36,860 bases of DNA from Pseudoalteromonas piscicida (GCF_002744175.1 NZ_NKHF01000011.1:1-36860), one strand, 5' to 3'. Counted from the stretch's first letter, positions 8,210 to 17,618 are shown. Numbers and translations are program-made. Notes: a model not told the origin generated them from the letters alone.

Positions 8210-10468
8210 TTAAAAAAGATAGCGCACTTTAAAAGTCACCAAATCTTGCACAGGTTGCTGCCATAAATCGGCGACACTACCAAACCAATCCCTGCGCCCG
8301 ACTTGCGATTTTTCAAGTGTCGAAAAATTTGCCCCTCCGCGTTGATACACCAAAAAAATATCTGAATATGCCCCCATGCGATAACGCAATTTTATCTGGC
8401 TGGCCAACCGCCTGTCATCAAAGCTCGTATCACCGTTAATTTGGTGTAGTTCACCATTTGCGACTTGATAAATCGTTTCGCTTTGCGCCTCCAGCACCGT
8501 CCATTGCACTGACCCACTAAGCTCGAGCTTATCGGTGATCCGCCCATTAAATTCAAACTTATTAGAGAACTCTTGTCGGTCATACTCCGTAAAGCGGTTT
8601 TGTCCATTTGCCATAAGCCAACCATCACCGGTTCTAAAAAAGTTGCTTAGCTTCAGGTTCCAGTTGTAATGTGGCATCCATGTCAAATCTACAGCATATT
8701 GCTGCGCAGATCCCGATACCCCTTCTTGATCAAGTTCAACACTCGCAGCCCAGGAAAATGCGCCTAAGTAAGGACTTTGATAAAACACTCGAGACTCCAC
8801 CCGTGCTGGCATTGCAAAGATCTCAGTGCCGCGCCCTAAGTTATCTTGCTCACCGCTAGGGTAATAATCCAGCCCTAGGTTAAGTTGACCACCATTTGCT
8901 AATAAAAATTGTGCCAAATACGCTTGCCGTGCAGATAGATTCTCGCCATCACCATTTTGTTCATGTCTAAGCGTGAGAGATTGCTTAAGGCGAGTAAACC
9001 AACTCCCTTTTGGATTTATTGAGTATTCACCATACAGCTCACTTACCTGCCAATCGTTCCGTTTCATATAACCTAGATCGCGATTGTCAAACTCATCATC
9101 GAGGTCAAAATAGCGGGCAGCGAGTTTTGTTTGTAAAGAGAGTTGGTATTCTAAATCAAGTGAAATACCGGTGCCTGAAAGTCGTCTATCTTGTGTATCA
9201 ACTTGTGTTTGTAATAACGCTCCTTTAAATGACCAAGTATCGCTGCGATACTGGCCATCAAAAGCATAACTCATGGCATCGCGCTCAAGGAAAGGCCGAT
9301 CTGTTTTGGTCGCAAGCACACCTGCCTGCCAATCTCGAGTACGATAGTTTCCACGTACCGCAAAAAACTGTTTGCCTGAGTCATCAGAAAAATCAGCTTC
9401 CGACACGGCAAAGGTCCCAAATTGCACTGATTCCCCTTTGTGGACAAATCGCACTGCTGCATCAATTGGAGTAATAGCACGCTCACCATCGTCACTTGAT
9501 GCGCCAATCCGGCGAGTATGGATAAGCTTGGTGCTTTCCAGCGCTGCCACATCGAAAAGACTTATATCTTGAGTGAAAAATGGTCGTTTGTCAGTGCGTA
9601 AGGTTTCAACCGCCGAATAATTCACATCCACATTATCAATGTCCACCTGACCAAAATCAGGATTCACCGCAAGACTCAACTTTTGATGGTGAGCAGTCTT
9701 ATAGAAAAGGTCAAAGCCGATATCCGATTGATGTTGTCGCTCTGAAACCGAAGATGCCACAGGCGCAAACTGAGCTTGATGAGCAAAGTATGGAATAAAT
9801 GCGAGTTGTGATTGCTCAGGGATGGTGGCTGAGATCTTCGGCATAGTCAGAAAAAAGTCACTATTTTTACTTGTATCTTCATGATTAGCATAGATAAAGT
9901 TATTTTTTATTTCATATAGCTGAATAGAGACCCCGATATTACTGAGCGCATGCTGATCTCCTGGCTGAAACGACACCGCATGCCAAGGCACCATCATTTC
10001 GGTTGTCCAATAGGTATCTTCAATATGATTGGCGTATTGCCAATCTCCATCCCAATCATTGTCCACGTTTAGGCTTGGAGTAATAACGCCGTCTTGCGTT
10101 CCCCCTCCTAACGTGACCGAAAATTGATAAGCACTACTCCCATCTCCTGAGAAATCTACAACGATACGATTAAAATCGGCCTGCATAAAGCGGTCATGAG
10201 TATTAAACTGACGCTTTCGTTCAGCCTCCTTTTGGAAGTTTTTGATACCAATATAGATCCCTTCAGGCGTTGCAAATGCACTGGCTTTTACTTTGTCATT
10301 GGCAGAGTCCAACGTCATAGGAACGACTTGAACAAACTGTTCAAATTGCGTTGCCGATTGCCACTGTGGTTCAGTTAACTTGCCATCAACCACCAACGGA
10401 TTTGCAAATACCTTAGTTGCCAACAAAGGGGAGCCGACCCCTAACCAAAACTTATAACTGTTATTCAT
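8210..10468 (-). CDS. DUF5916-type outer-membrane beta-barrel protein with N-terminal CBM9/DOMON-like domain
   Basis: 752 residues from the ATG at 10468, preferred to a TTG five codons earlier because GAGGAAAG lies about 7 nt before it. A signal peptide ends near VFA (20-22). An N-terminal domain (about 23-215) resembles carbohydrate-binding family 9/DOMON folds (VDGKLTEPQW, DNDWDGDW, TEMMVPWHAV). The rest is rich in alternating aromatic strands and ends in RYLF, a typical outer-membrane barrel C-terminus. ETLRTDKRPFFTQ is a feature I associate with DUF5916 proteins. The substrate is unknown. It is divergent from a CadC-like regulator across a 143-bp gap, which suggests that regulator controls it. 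Confidence 0.75.
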   Translation of the reverse strand: MNNSYKFWLGVGSPLLATKVFANPLVVDGKLTEPQWQSATQFEQFVQVVPMTLDSANDKVKASAFATPEGIYIGIKNFQKEAERKRQFNTHDRFMQADFNRIVVDFSGDGSSAYQFSVTLGGGTQDGVITPSLNVDNDWDGDWQYANHIEDTYWTTEMMVPWHAVSFQPGDQHALSNIGVSIQLYEIKNNFIYANHEDTSKNSDFFLTMPKISATIPEQSQLAFIPYFAHQAQFAPVASSVSERQHQSDIGFDLFYKTAHHQKLSLAVNPDFGQVDIDNVDVNYSAVETLRTDKRPFFTQDISLFDVAALESTKLIHTRRIGASSDDGERAITPIDAAVRFVHKGESVQFGTFAVSEADFSDDSGKQFFAVRGNYRTRDWQAGVLATKTDRPFLERDAMSYAFDGQYRSDTWSFKGALLQTQVDTQDRRLSGTGISLDLEYQLSLQTKLAARYFDLDDEFDNRDLGYMKRNDWQVSELYGEYSINPKGSWFTRLKQSLTLRHEQNGDGENLSARQAYLAQFLLANGGQLNLGLDYYPSGEQDNLGRGTEIFAMPARVESRVFYQSPYLGAFSWAASVELDQEGVSGSAQQYAVDLTWMPHYNWNLKLSNFFRTGDGWLMANGQNRFTEYDRQEFSNKFEFNGRITDKLELSGSVQWTVLEAQSETIYQVANGELHQINGDTSFDDRRLASQIKLRYRMGAYSDIFLVYQRGGANFSTLEKSQVGRRDWFGSVADLWQQPVQDLVTFKVRYLF

Positions 10469-10546
10469 AGTTGCTTTCCTCAAAATGATGGCTGCTATTG
10501 CAACAAACTTTGTGGCGAAAAGTTCTCAATTTTTTCTGAAGAAAGC

Positions 10547-10578
10547 TGACTTAACCTTTATAAACATTGACTTAATCT
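10547..10578 (+). promoter_or_regulatory. 21-bp-spaced direct repeat TGACTTAAYCT in the divergent promoter
   Basis: TGACTTAACCT (10547-10557) and TGACTTAATCT (10568-10578) are direct repeats whose starts are exactly 21 bp apart, two helical turns, so both present the same DNA face. They lie between the DUF5916 gene and the CadC-like regulator. Winged-helix regulators of the OmpR class often bind direct repeats head to tail. The site is inferred from position and spacing only. Confidence 0.5.
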
Positions 10579-10623
10579 CAAGAAACGCTAACGTTATGGG
10601 AACATTTAGTTTTGATTAGTGAA

Positions 10624-12633
10624 ATGGTACTCAGCGTGCGAGCACAGGATGCAGAAAAAGTTTGTTTTGGCCAGTGGCTGTTTGATCCTCGGCAAGATAG
10701 CCTAACGCGGTTACTTGACGGAGACACCGTCAAGCTGGAGCCACAAATGGCCAGATTGCTATCCATTTTTATTGCTCATCACAATCAAGTATTAGATAAG
10801 TATTGGCTAACCGAGCAGTTATGGCAGCAAGCCATTGTCGAGCCCAATAGCCTCTATCAGTTGCTTACCAAACTGCGCAAAGTCCTTGGCGACGACTCAA
10901 GAAATCCGCTTTACATCAAAACCATCCCAAAGCGAGGCTACTGTTTTATTGCTGAGTTAGCTAAGCCACAAGCTGAGTCCCCCCAAAATCATAGTACAGG
11001 TAGCCGGACACCAATACTCACTAAAGCTCCTCTTTATTCTCTCAGTGCTATCCTGATGACTTTGCTGTGCTTCGGTGCTATCGCGTTTTTTAGCAATACT
11101 CCAACAGAAAAGCCCAGTTCACATTATCAAACATCAGCGCTTAGCCACGACCTTGGTTTGGAGTTTGACGTAGACGCACACATAGACCGAGATTTAATTG
11201 CTTACGTTAAAAACTTTACTCAGTTGGTCATCGCTAACAAGCAAGGTAATCGATTGATTGACCATGACTTTGATTCTCGAATTGCCTTTCCTAGCTGGAG
11301 CCCAAATTCGGATAAACTTGCATTTTGGCAATATCAAGGCAGTGGTTGTCAATTACATGTGATGACCGCCGCGGGCCAGTTTTACCACAGTGGGCAAACA
11401 CTGCCATGTCAAATTGGCACAAAGCCAGTTTGGAAAAATAACCACGAGCTCGTATTAACGTATGGACAACACAATGACAGAGCCGCATATCTATACCGGA
11501 TTGATGCCCATCAAATGGTAAAGCTACCACTACTGCTTAGTCAGGGAGAGCAGTTAACAATGGCACTACGAGCATGGGGTGATAAGGTTTATTATCTAGT
11601 GCAAGACAAACAAAGAGTTGCCCGCCTACAAACATTAGACGGTACGGTTCATCTACAGTGGAGTGAACCTGTTACTTCGGTCGCTTTCGATCCCTACCAT
11701 CAGGCTGTTATTGCAAGCCAATTCGGCAGCTTATCAAAGCATTACAGAGATGGTGATAGTCAAGCCATCAAGGAAACCGAACTTGGTCTATACACTAGCT
11801 TTTCAAGCGATAGTCAGGGTGATATCTTTGCCGCACTCGAAAGCTTCCAAGTCAATATCAAAGACAGAGACGATCTGCCGCTGTTTTCTAGTTCCAGTAT
11901 TGATTACCTACCGCTAACCAACCGCCTCGGTGAAACCGCCTTTATGTCCAGGCGTAGTGGCGTGTGCGAGGTTTACCTTTTCCGTGATGATAAAATAAGT
12001 CAGCTTTCTTTTCACCAAGGCCATGAGTATGTTGGCTTTTTAGTCTGGAGCCCTGAGCTTAGCTACTTAGCATCAAACCGAGACAACCAACTGGTCATTT
12101 ATGACCGCAAACGCCCTCTTACTCAGTTTGACTCTGCGCTTAGCCAACCGCTGAAAAGCATGGGCTGGATTGATGAACAAACGCTGTGGGCCTACGATGG
12201 TGAAATACTCAACCAATATAGTCTCTCTGGTGCTGTAATTAGCAGCCAACGCAGTGTGGCAGACTTCGTCTTTTTTCATCCCCACAGACAAACTTGGTTT
12301 GTACTACAAGACAAGCTGTTATTAGAATATGAAACGCTGTTCGAGAGTAACTCTGTGGCCTTAAACAATTTTCAGCTCAGCGACAAACAAACCAATCAAT
12401 TTAGTAATCTCAGGATCCGTGAAAACAATATTTATTGGCAGTCGGCATGGTCAAAGGAAGATTATATTTGGCAACTGACTCTCGCACCTGAGCAGGAACC
12501 TATACTTAAAAAAGTTGGTCACCTTATATGGCATTATGACGTTGACGAATTGGGTAGCTTACGTATTGCAAAAATGGAAAGCGTTGAAGGCGACATCAAA
12601 AAACTGAGTCGCCTTGCCAAGCCCCCTCTTTAG
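10624..12633 (+). CDS. CadC-like membrane-bound transcriptional regulator with periplasmic beta-propeller-like domain
   Basis: 669 residues from the ATG at 10624; a TTG at 10612 in the same frame, with a GGGA 9-12 nt before it, is an alternative start. The N-terminus is an OmpR/PhoB-type winged helix (about 13-112) with the typical LTEQLW, NSLYQLLTKLRK and TIPKRGYCF. One membrane segment follows (about 138-157), placing the large C-terminal half in the periplasm. That half contains TolB/PD40-like repeats (FPSWSPNSDKLAF, FLVWSPELSYLAS), suggesting a beta-propeller sensor. It is a one-component, ToxR/CadC-like design. The divergent DUF5916 gene is the likely target. The ligand is unknown. Confidence 0.8.
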   Translation: MVLSVRAQDAEKVCFGQWLFDPRQDSLTRLLDGDTVKLEPQMARLLSIFIAHHNQVLDKYWLTEQLWQQAIVEPNSLYQLLTKLRKVLGDDSRNPLYIKTIPKRGYCFIAELAKPQAESPQNHSTGSRTPILTKAPLYSLSAILMTLLCFGAIAFFSNTPTEKPSSHYQTSALSHDLGLEFDVDAHIDRDLIAYVKNFTQLVIANKQGNRLIDHDFDSRIAFPSWSPNSDKLAFWQYQGSGCQLHVMTAAGQFYHSGQTLPCQIGTKPVWKNNHELVLTYGQHNDRAAYLYRIDAHQMVKLPLLLSQGEQLTMALRAWGDKVYYLVQDKQRVARLQTLDGTVHLQWSEPVTSVAFDPYHQAVIASQFGSLSKHYRDGDSQAIKETELGLYTSFSSDSQGDIFAALESFQVNIKDRDDLPLFSSSSIDYLPLTNRLGETAFMSRRSGVCEVYLFRDDKISQLSFHQGHEYVGFLVWSPELSYLASNRDNQLVIYDRKRPLTQFDSALSQPLKSMGWIDEQTLWAYDGEILNQYSLSGAVISSQRSVADFVFFHPHRQTWFVLQDKLLLEYETLFESNSVALNNFQLSDKQTNQFSNLRIRENNIYWQSAWSKEDYIWQLTLAPEQEPILKKVGHLIWHYDVDELGSLRIAKMESVEGDIKKLSRLAKPPL

Positions 12634-12652
12634 CTCGCCCAATAGCGCTTGC

Positions 12653-13726
12653 TTATAGGTTTACAAATACGGTGTAGCTCAGTACCAATGTACTTAACCA
12701 GGCAATGGCTAAATGCTGAGGGCTTTTCAACGCGCTGAGCACTAACAAGGGTAAAAACACATAGGGTAATAAGCCGACCATACTAAACCCTAAAATCATA
12801 TAAACCGGAAATGAAAAACAAATGGCGGTGCCGATTATCACTATCCATACGCTTTGTTTTGCTCGCGTTAACTTGTTAATGCTCAACCAAAAGGCGGCAC
12901 GCCCTGCCACTTCAGGTTTTAAATCAATAGCCAGACTCGACCACCACAACAGGTTAAGCGAAACTAAGCCAGGAACATAGTTAGCCATCAAATCAGGGCG
13001 CTCTGCTTGCAAAATAACCCCAAACCAAAGCACCAGCACACTCATAACCACGCGCCAAAGCACGATAAAATAGTGCTGGTAAATAAAGCTAAGCCAAAAC
13101 GTCGTCAAATCTCTTACCGATATTGAAACCATGATGCTTCGTGGAAGTAACAACGCTCCTGCAAGTGCAAAGAGGTTTAGCGCAGCCAAGTACCAAGCTA
13201 TTTGAACCATAACCAAACTTAACCCGGCGCTGAAAATCAATCCAATGCTGGTGCCCAAAGGACGATATACAAAACATAAGGCAACCACTAACTGCGTAAC
13301 CGCAAACGCAATTAAGGACCCAGCCTGAGGTAGCTTATCGATACCGATTGAGTAACCTAATATTAAGGTCATCAGTAACAATGGATGTACCACCAACAGC
13401 GAGAATCCATCGGCTATTTTTTGATGTAGTGTCGTTCGTAGTAAAGTGAAATGATAACTTCGATGGGGCTTATCAAGCACAGCATCTCGAAACACCAATA
13501 GAATAAAACTCTGCGCCGCAATCAGCCCCCATGCCACCTGAACCGCAGTGGCAGGATCGTCACTTTCAACAATTTTACCAATCCCCATAAACATCACAGC
13601 AATCAAGCCCAGTAAATAGGCTTGAAACAGTGCCGCTATCATCAGGCCGAACTGTTGAACTTGTTGTCCTATCGCTTGTAATGACTGAGATAATGCCGTT
13701 TTTCTGTATCGATAATAATAAAACAT
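12653..13726 (-). CDS. Polytopic membrane protein, probable permease partner of the adjacent ABC ATPase
   Basis: 357 residues, nearly all hydrophobic, with roughly ten membrane segments. There is no soluble domain and no motif I can name securely. It starts 71 nt after the stop of the ABC ATPase on the same strand, so the two look like one operon and one transporter. The ribosome site before the start is weak (CAGG), which may mean partial translational dependence on the gene ahead. It ends 19 nt from the stop of the convergent CadC-like gene. The substrate is unknown, and assignment as a permease rests on context. Confidence 0.6.
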   Translation of the reverse strand: MFYYYRYRKTALSQSLQAIGQQVQQFGLMIAALFQAYLLGLIAVMFMGIGKIVESDDPATAVQVAWGLIAAQSFILLVFRDAVLDKPHRSYHFTLLRTTLHQKIADGFSLLVVHPLLLMTLILGYSIGIDKLPQAGSLIAFAVTQLVVALCFVYRPLGTSIGLIFSAGLSLVMVQIAWYLAALNLFALAGALLLPRSIMVSISVRDLTTFWLSFIYQHYFIVLWRVVMSVLVLWFGVILQAERPDLMANYVPGLVSLNLLWWSSLAIDLKPEVAGRAAFWLSINKLTRAKQSVWIVIIGTAICFSFPVYMILGFSMVGLLPYVFLPLLVLSALKSPQHLAIAWLSTLVLSYTVFVNL

Positions 13727-13797
13727 ATGAGCAACCTGAGTAAGGGGTTATACCTATTCTGCTTAACTAACCTGAACTTTGGATAATTAATGCCTTT

Positions 13798-14400
13798 CTA
13801 GCAGCCTGTATTAGGATCAAGTGGAATTAGTGGCACAGATACGAAGCCTGCATTTAAAAATGGCTGAGGTTCGTGAGAAGTCATTAAAATCTGGCCTGGA
13901 TAAGCTTTCACTAATTCAATAATCGTTTGACACCCATCACTGTCAAGTGCCGCCGTCGGTTCATCGAGTAATAAGTAAGGTGCATTTCTCATCAGCGCAT
14001 TGATGAGTTGTAATTTCTTTTTATTACCAGAGGATAAATCTGCGCACTTTGTTTCTAAAAAAGGTTCAAATTGAAATTGTTTGATTAGTTTATCCGGATA
14101 GGCACACTGCCATGCTTCGCAAGTTAGGGTTAGTATTTCTTTAGCGCGAAGAAAAGGGGGAAAAGGAATATTGTCAGAAGCTAAAGCAACCATCGCTTGT
14201 CGCTTGCCTACAACTTCTTCTTGCAGCAGGATCTCACCTTCGAACGCCAGATCGAGTCCCGCAATCATACATAACAAAGTCGTTTTACCAGCTCCATTGG
14301 GCGCAGTCAGGCAAGTCCTGCGATGACTAAAATGTTGTGAGTAGTTGTTAAACAACGGCGCTTTAGTGAAGCACTTATTAAGTCTTTTAATTGTTATCAT
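13798..14400 (-). CDS. ABC transporter ATP-binding protein (short, degenerate signature)
   Basis: 200 residues, close to the minimum for an ABC ATPase. Walker A is APNGAGKT (33-40), Walker B is YLLLDEPTAALD, and the switch histidine is in MTSHEP. The signature reads LSSGNKKK where LSGGQ is usual, a noticeable departure at the motif that contacts ATP across the dimer. The start has AAAGGAA just upstream. The next gene on the strand is a polytopic membrane protein, the likely partner. Small ATPases of this kind occur in CcmA- or lantibiotic-type exporters; the substrate here cannot be told. Confidence 0.8.
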   Translation of the reverse strand: MITIKRLNKCFTKAPLFNNYSQHFSHRRTCLTAPNGAGKTTLLCMIAGLDLAFEGEILLQEEVVGKRQAMVALASDNIPFPPFLRAKEILTLTCEAWQCAYPDKLIKQFQFEPFLETKCADLSSGNKKKLQLINALMRNAPYLLLDEPTAALDSDGCQTIIELVKAYPGQILMTSHEPQPFLNAGFVSVPLIPLDPNTGC

Positions 14401-14679
14401 TTTCCTTTGTCACCAATATAAATACAGCTGTTATTTGTTATGTTTAAAAATGTAGTTGTCATAAAACTTAACTTAATACAAAAGCCAATAATTATCACCC
14501 AGTTATAAATCATACTATTGATTATATCGTCCCTTAATTTGTAACAAGCAATTTCTTACTACACTTTTTAACATCTTATAAACACCATTAAGTAACCTTT
14601 CATTTTTCCATCCTATACTCTTGCAGCGAGATAGATTAAATCACCCCGGTGTTCACAATTTTGATAAAGGAGATCAACG

Positions 14680-15339
14680 ATGAACTTTCGCACACTAACA
14701 GTAGCTACCCTTTCCTTTTTAGCAGTCGCATGCTCATCTGAAGATATAGAGACCGCAAACTTCGGCTCTGATATATACAAAAATCAATATAACTTAGTTA
14801 ACGCAACCGATTATGAAATAGCCTTTCACCTTGCGAATACTGAATTAGATGGCGATGAAAGAGACGTTGCCGACGATAAATACCGCGTGAAAGTACTCCC
14901 CACAGGTTCATCACCTACTCGCATTACTCACGAACACAACGCCAACAGAGAAATTAGCTTTTATGCCGAGTCGGTAAACAAGTTAGGCATGGTAGAACAA
15001 GAAAAAATTAAGGTAAGCAATGACCGTGACTATCACTTTGTGGTTATGCAAGGCGCAAATGACACGCTCGATATCGAGCTCATTCGAAAGTCTAAAGATG
15101 ACCACGATAATCAATTTACCGTACGCGTATTGGCATCAAAAACGATGACTTTAAATATCAATGGTGACGACGTGGAAATAGAAAAAGGTGAAGTAACTGG
15201 TTGGTATCAGGTCAATGATTGTAATGAAGACATTATGATGGGTGATGAAGTGCTTAGCCTATGCGATGCCTCGTTAGACCGTTCGTACCTGCTGGTTGTA
15301 GGTGAAACAGGATTAATGAGCACTGTGTTAGAATATTAA
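14680..15339 (+). CDS. Predicted lipoprotein of unknown function
   Basis: 219 residues with a lipoprotein signal: a hydrophobic stretch ending LAVAC, with the lipidated Cys at 18. AAAGGAG precedes the start. The mature part appears as two beta-rich halves (about 30-130 and 130-215), with segments like NQYNLVNATDYEIAF and DNQFTVRVLAS that suggest repeated immunoglobulin-like folds; DUF4397 is a possibility I cannot confirm. It is rich in Asp and Glu. It lies alone between the divergent ABC genes and the alt control region, and I see no reason to make it part of the cluster. Confidence 0.7.
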   Translation: MNFRTLTVATLSFLAVACSSEDIETANFGSDIYKNQYNLVNATDYEIAFHLANTELDGDERDVADDKYRVKVLPTGSSPTRITHEHNANREISFYAESVNKLGMVEQEKIKVSNDRDYHFVVMQGANDTLDIELIRKSKDDHDNQFTVRVLASKTMTLNINGDDVEIEKGEVTGWYQVNDCNEDIMMGDEVLSLCDASLDRSYLLVVGETGLMSTVLEY

Positions 15340-15354
15340 TCAATGAAAAGGTAT

Positions 15355-15380
15355 GAGGTTGCACCAATTCAAGCAACCTC
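15355..15380 (+). terminator. Hairpin after the lipoprotein gene, possible terminator without T-tract
   Basis: GAGGTTGC (15355-15362) pairs perfectly with GCAACCTC (15373-15380) around a 10-nt loop, 16 nt after the stop codon. No run of T follows, so intrinsic termination is doubtful. Confidence 0.4.
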
Positions 15381-15985
15381 AACAATTAGCCTTCTAGATC
15401 TACATTTATTCGGCATTTTTTATCCATAAAAATTTCAAGTTTCTGACAAAATTAGTCAATCTTATCCGTTTTCTGATCCGACCATTTAAAATCGTGACAT
15501 TTGTCATAAGTCAGTTTTATTAAATTTTCAGCCCTTTCTAAAAATAGAGTTTTCACTTTAAAAAATAATTAATTCTTTATATCTCATTGAGATAAAAAAT
15601 TGCTATTAACACTCTCACGAAGTCATCATTTTTTAACATTTCAATTATTTTAATGTTAAGTTTAATTAACGTTAAAATGTAAAAAAAATCGTGTTGACAC
15701 CCCGAAATCTCAGGCTTAACCTAGCCGCCGTTCTTAAAACACAACAATCACAAAATCACATTTAATATTTTTTATTTACAAACACAATAATTCTGTAACA
15801 AAAATAGCGACAATAGTATCGCGACAAAGCCAAGCAAAATCGGCTAGGCACACACGGGACGTTGGTTAAGCAGTACTCGCCTCTAACAGGTTGTAATTGG
15901 GTTTAAATTCTAAGTTCAGTTACACGAAAATAAGCATTGTGCAACACACAATCAGAATCATTATTTTAGTCAGAGTAGGAAAGTC
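15381..15985 (+). promoter_or_regulatory. AT-rich control region of the alt cluster with several dyads
   Basis: No gene is present. Dyads visible from left to right: TGACA-TT-TGTCA (15495-15506), TATCTCA-T-TGAGATA (15580-15594), TTAACATT...AATGTTAA (15633-15659, 11-nt spacer) and the palindrome TTAACGTTAA (15666-15675). The last two end about 20 nt before a good -35 box. The spacing suggests a regulated promoter with more than one operator. Which proteins bind is unknown. Confidence 0.5.
15694..15722 (+). promoter_or_regulatory. Candidate sigma-70 promoter of the alt operon
   Basis: A perfect -35 TTGACA (15694-15699) is followed after 17 nt by TAACCT (15717-15722), a weak -10 (three of six). 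The weak -10 with operator-like dyads just upstream would suit an activated promoter. It implies a 5' leader of about 255 nt before altA. Other start sites in this AT-rich region are possible. Confidence 0.4.
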
Positions 15986-17605
15986 ATGAACCAGTACAAC
16001 ACAGAAAAGGAAGCAATTCAGGTCGAGAAGCAGCTCGGTAGTATTGTTTTTATCTCACAAGATCAATCACTTTCTCTGGAGTCAGTGCAAGATTACGCGG
16101 CTCAGCCAACTTCCAAGGTTAAGTTGGATGAATTGGCACTCAAAGCCAGAATCGAGCATAATCGTCAATATCTAGATAACAAACTTGAAAATCAAGAAGA
16201 CATATACGGCGTGACAACTGGTTTTGGTAATTCAGCAAGTAACCGTATCTCAACATCGCTTTCCGAGGAGTTGCAACAAAACCTCATCGCTTACCATGGT
16301 TGTGGTGTCGGTGATTACCTCTCAGAGTCTGATTGTGCCGCTACCTTATTAATTCGTATGAATTGTAATGCAAAAGGATTTTCAGGTGTAAGCTGGGAGC
16401 TCCTTTCACAAATGGAAACCTTCCTTAATAACCGAATCATTCCAGCGATTCCAGCAATGGGGTCGGTAGGCGCGAGTGGCGACTTAACACCATTGTCATA
16501 CATTGGTGCTGCACTAGGTGGTAAGCGCAAAGTTTATTATCAAGGCCAGGTTCGTGAAACCGCTGAAGTGCTAGAAGAACTCAATATCACTCCATATAAG
16601 CTCAAGCCTAAAGAAGGGCTAGCTATAATGAACGGGACTTCTGTGATGTCAGCTATCGCAACGAATGCACTAAAAGACATTCGTCGTGCAATTGACCTTA
16701 GCTGTAAGCTTATCGCCTTGTATGTAGAACTCATTGAAGGCCGTGCATCTCCGTTCCATAAGCGTGTACACGAACTAAAGCCACATCGTGGTCAGCAAAT
16801 TTGTGCAGCAAAAATCCTTGAGCGCCTCACTAATATAGAGCAACGCCTAGGTCGCAGAAACCGCACCGATGACAATATTGAGTTTGGTAAGCAAGAAACG
16901 TTCAGGTTACAAGATAGCTATTCAATTCGCTGCTCTCCGCAGGTGTTAGGTCCATTAATTGATGCTGAGATGTGGGCATCACAGATCCTAACCACTGAAA
17001 TTAACTCAGTAAACGACAACCCATTATTTGACGATGAGAACGATTTGATCTTGAATGCAGGTCACTTCTACGGCGGTCATGTGGCAGCAGTATGCGACAC
17101 CCTTAAGCCACTCGTAGCAAACATGGGGGCGTTACTAGAACGTGAGTTAGGTATTTTGGTTGACGACCGTCTTAACGGTGGTATTTCAAATAACTTGGTT
17201 GCCCGTGAAGACTTAGGCGACAAGGCTTGGGTACACCACGGCTTCAAAGCAATGCAAATTACTTCTTCTTCTCTTGTTGCTGAAGCACTTAAAAATGCAG
17301 GCCCTATGTCAGTATTTTCACGCACCACAGAAGCGCTTAACCAAGATATCGTCAGCATGGGAACTATTGCTGCACGTGATCTTCGTCGTATTACCGACCT
17401 TATCAAGCCAGTTATTGCCATTCAGGCAATGGCAATCCGCCAGGCATTTTATGTTGATGGGAAAGATGCGAAAGCTGAAAAACTCAACTCACTTTCTCGC
17501 GAGTTTTTCGACGAAATTAGCAGCAACTTCCAGCCTGTGATCGAAGACAGACCGATGGATGCTGAAATCAACAACATGGTTAATGCCCTTTTTAACAAGC
17601 AGTAA
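15986..17605 (+). CDS. altA: Aromatic amino acid ammonia-lyase (probable tyrosine ammonia-lyase)
   Basis: 539 residues of the HAL/PAL/TAL family. The MIO cofactor forms from Ala163-Ser164-Gly165 in GSVGASGDLTPLSY, and the family's YGVTTGFG lies at 74-81. The enzyme removes ammonia from an aromatic amino acid to give an aryl acrylate; in this cluster p-coumarate from tyrosine is the expected starter of the polyene. The substrate-selecting pair, in LIAYHGCGVG, is Tyr103-His104, rather than Ser-His (typical HAL), His-Leu (Rhodobacter-type TAL) or Phe-Leu (plant PAL). A TAGGAAAG ribosome site precedes the start. It is the first gene of the operon and is separated from altB by a large hairpin. Family certain; substrate inferred. 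Confidence 0.88.
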   Translation: MNQYNTEKEAIQVEKQLGSIVFISQDQSLSLESVQDYAAQPTSKVKLDELALKARIEHNRQYLDNKLENQEDIYGVTTGFGNSASNRISTSLSEELQQNLIAYHGCGVGDYLSESDCAATLLIRMNCNAKGFSGVSWELLSQMETFLNNRIIPAIPAMGSVGASGDLTPLSYIGAALGGKRKVYYQGQVRETAEVLEELNITPYKLKPKEGLAIMNGTSVMSAIATNALKDIRRAIDLSCKLIALYVELIEGRASPFHKRVHELKPHRGQQICAAKILERLTNIEQRLGRRNRTDDNIEFGKQETFRLQDSYSIRCSPQVLGPLIDAEMWASQILTTEINSVNDNPLFDDENDLILNAGHFYGGHVAAVCDTLKPLVANMGALLERELGILVDDRLNGGISNNLVAREDLGDKAWVHHGFKAMQITSSSLVAEALKNAGPMSVFSRTTEALNQDIVSMGTIAARDLRRITDLIKPVIAIQAMAIRQAFYVDGKDAKAEKLNSLSREFFDEISSNFQPVIEDRPMDAEINNMVNALFNKQ

Positions 17606-17618
17606 ACCTCTCTAAGTC

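Noticed and set aside
12653..15339. Including the upstream ABC pair and lipoprotein in the alt cluster
   Set aside because: The ABC pair is on the opposite strand, the lipoprotein is separated by a 646-bp control region, and the cluster has its own exporter.
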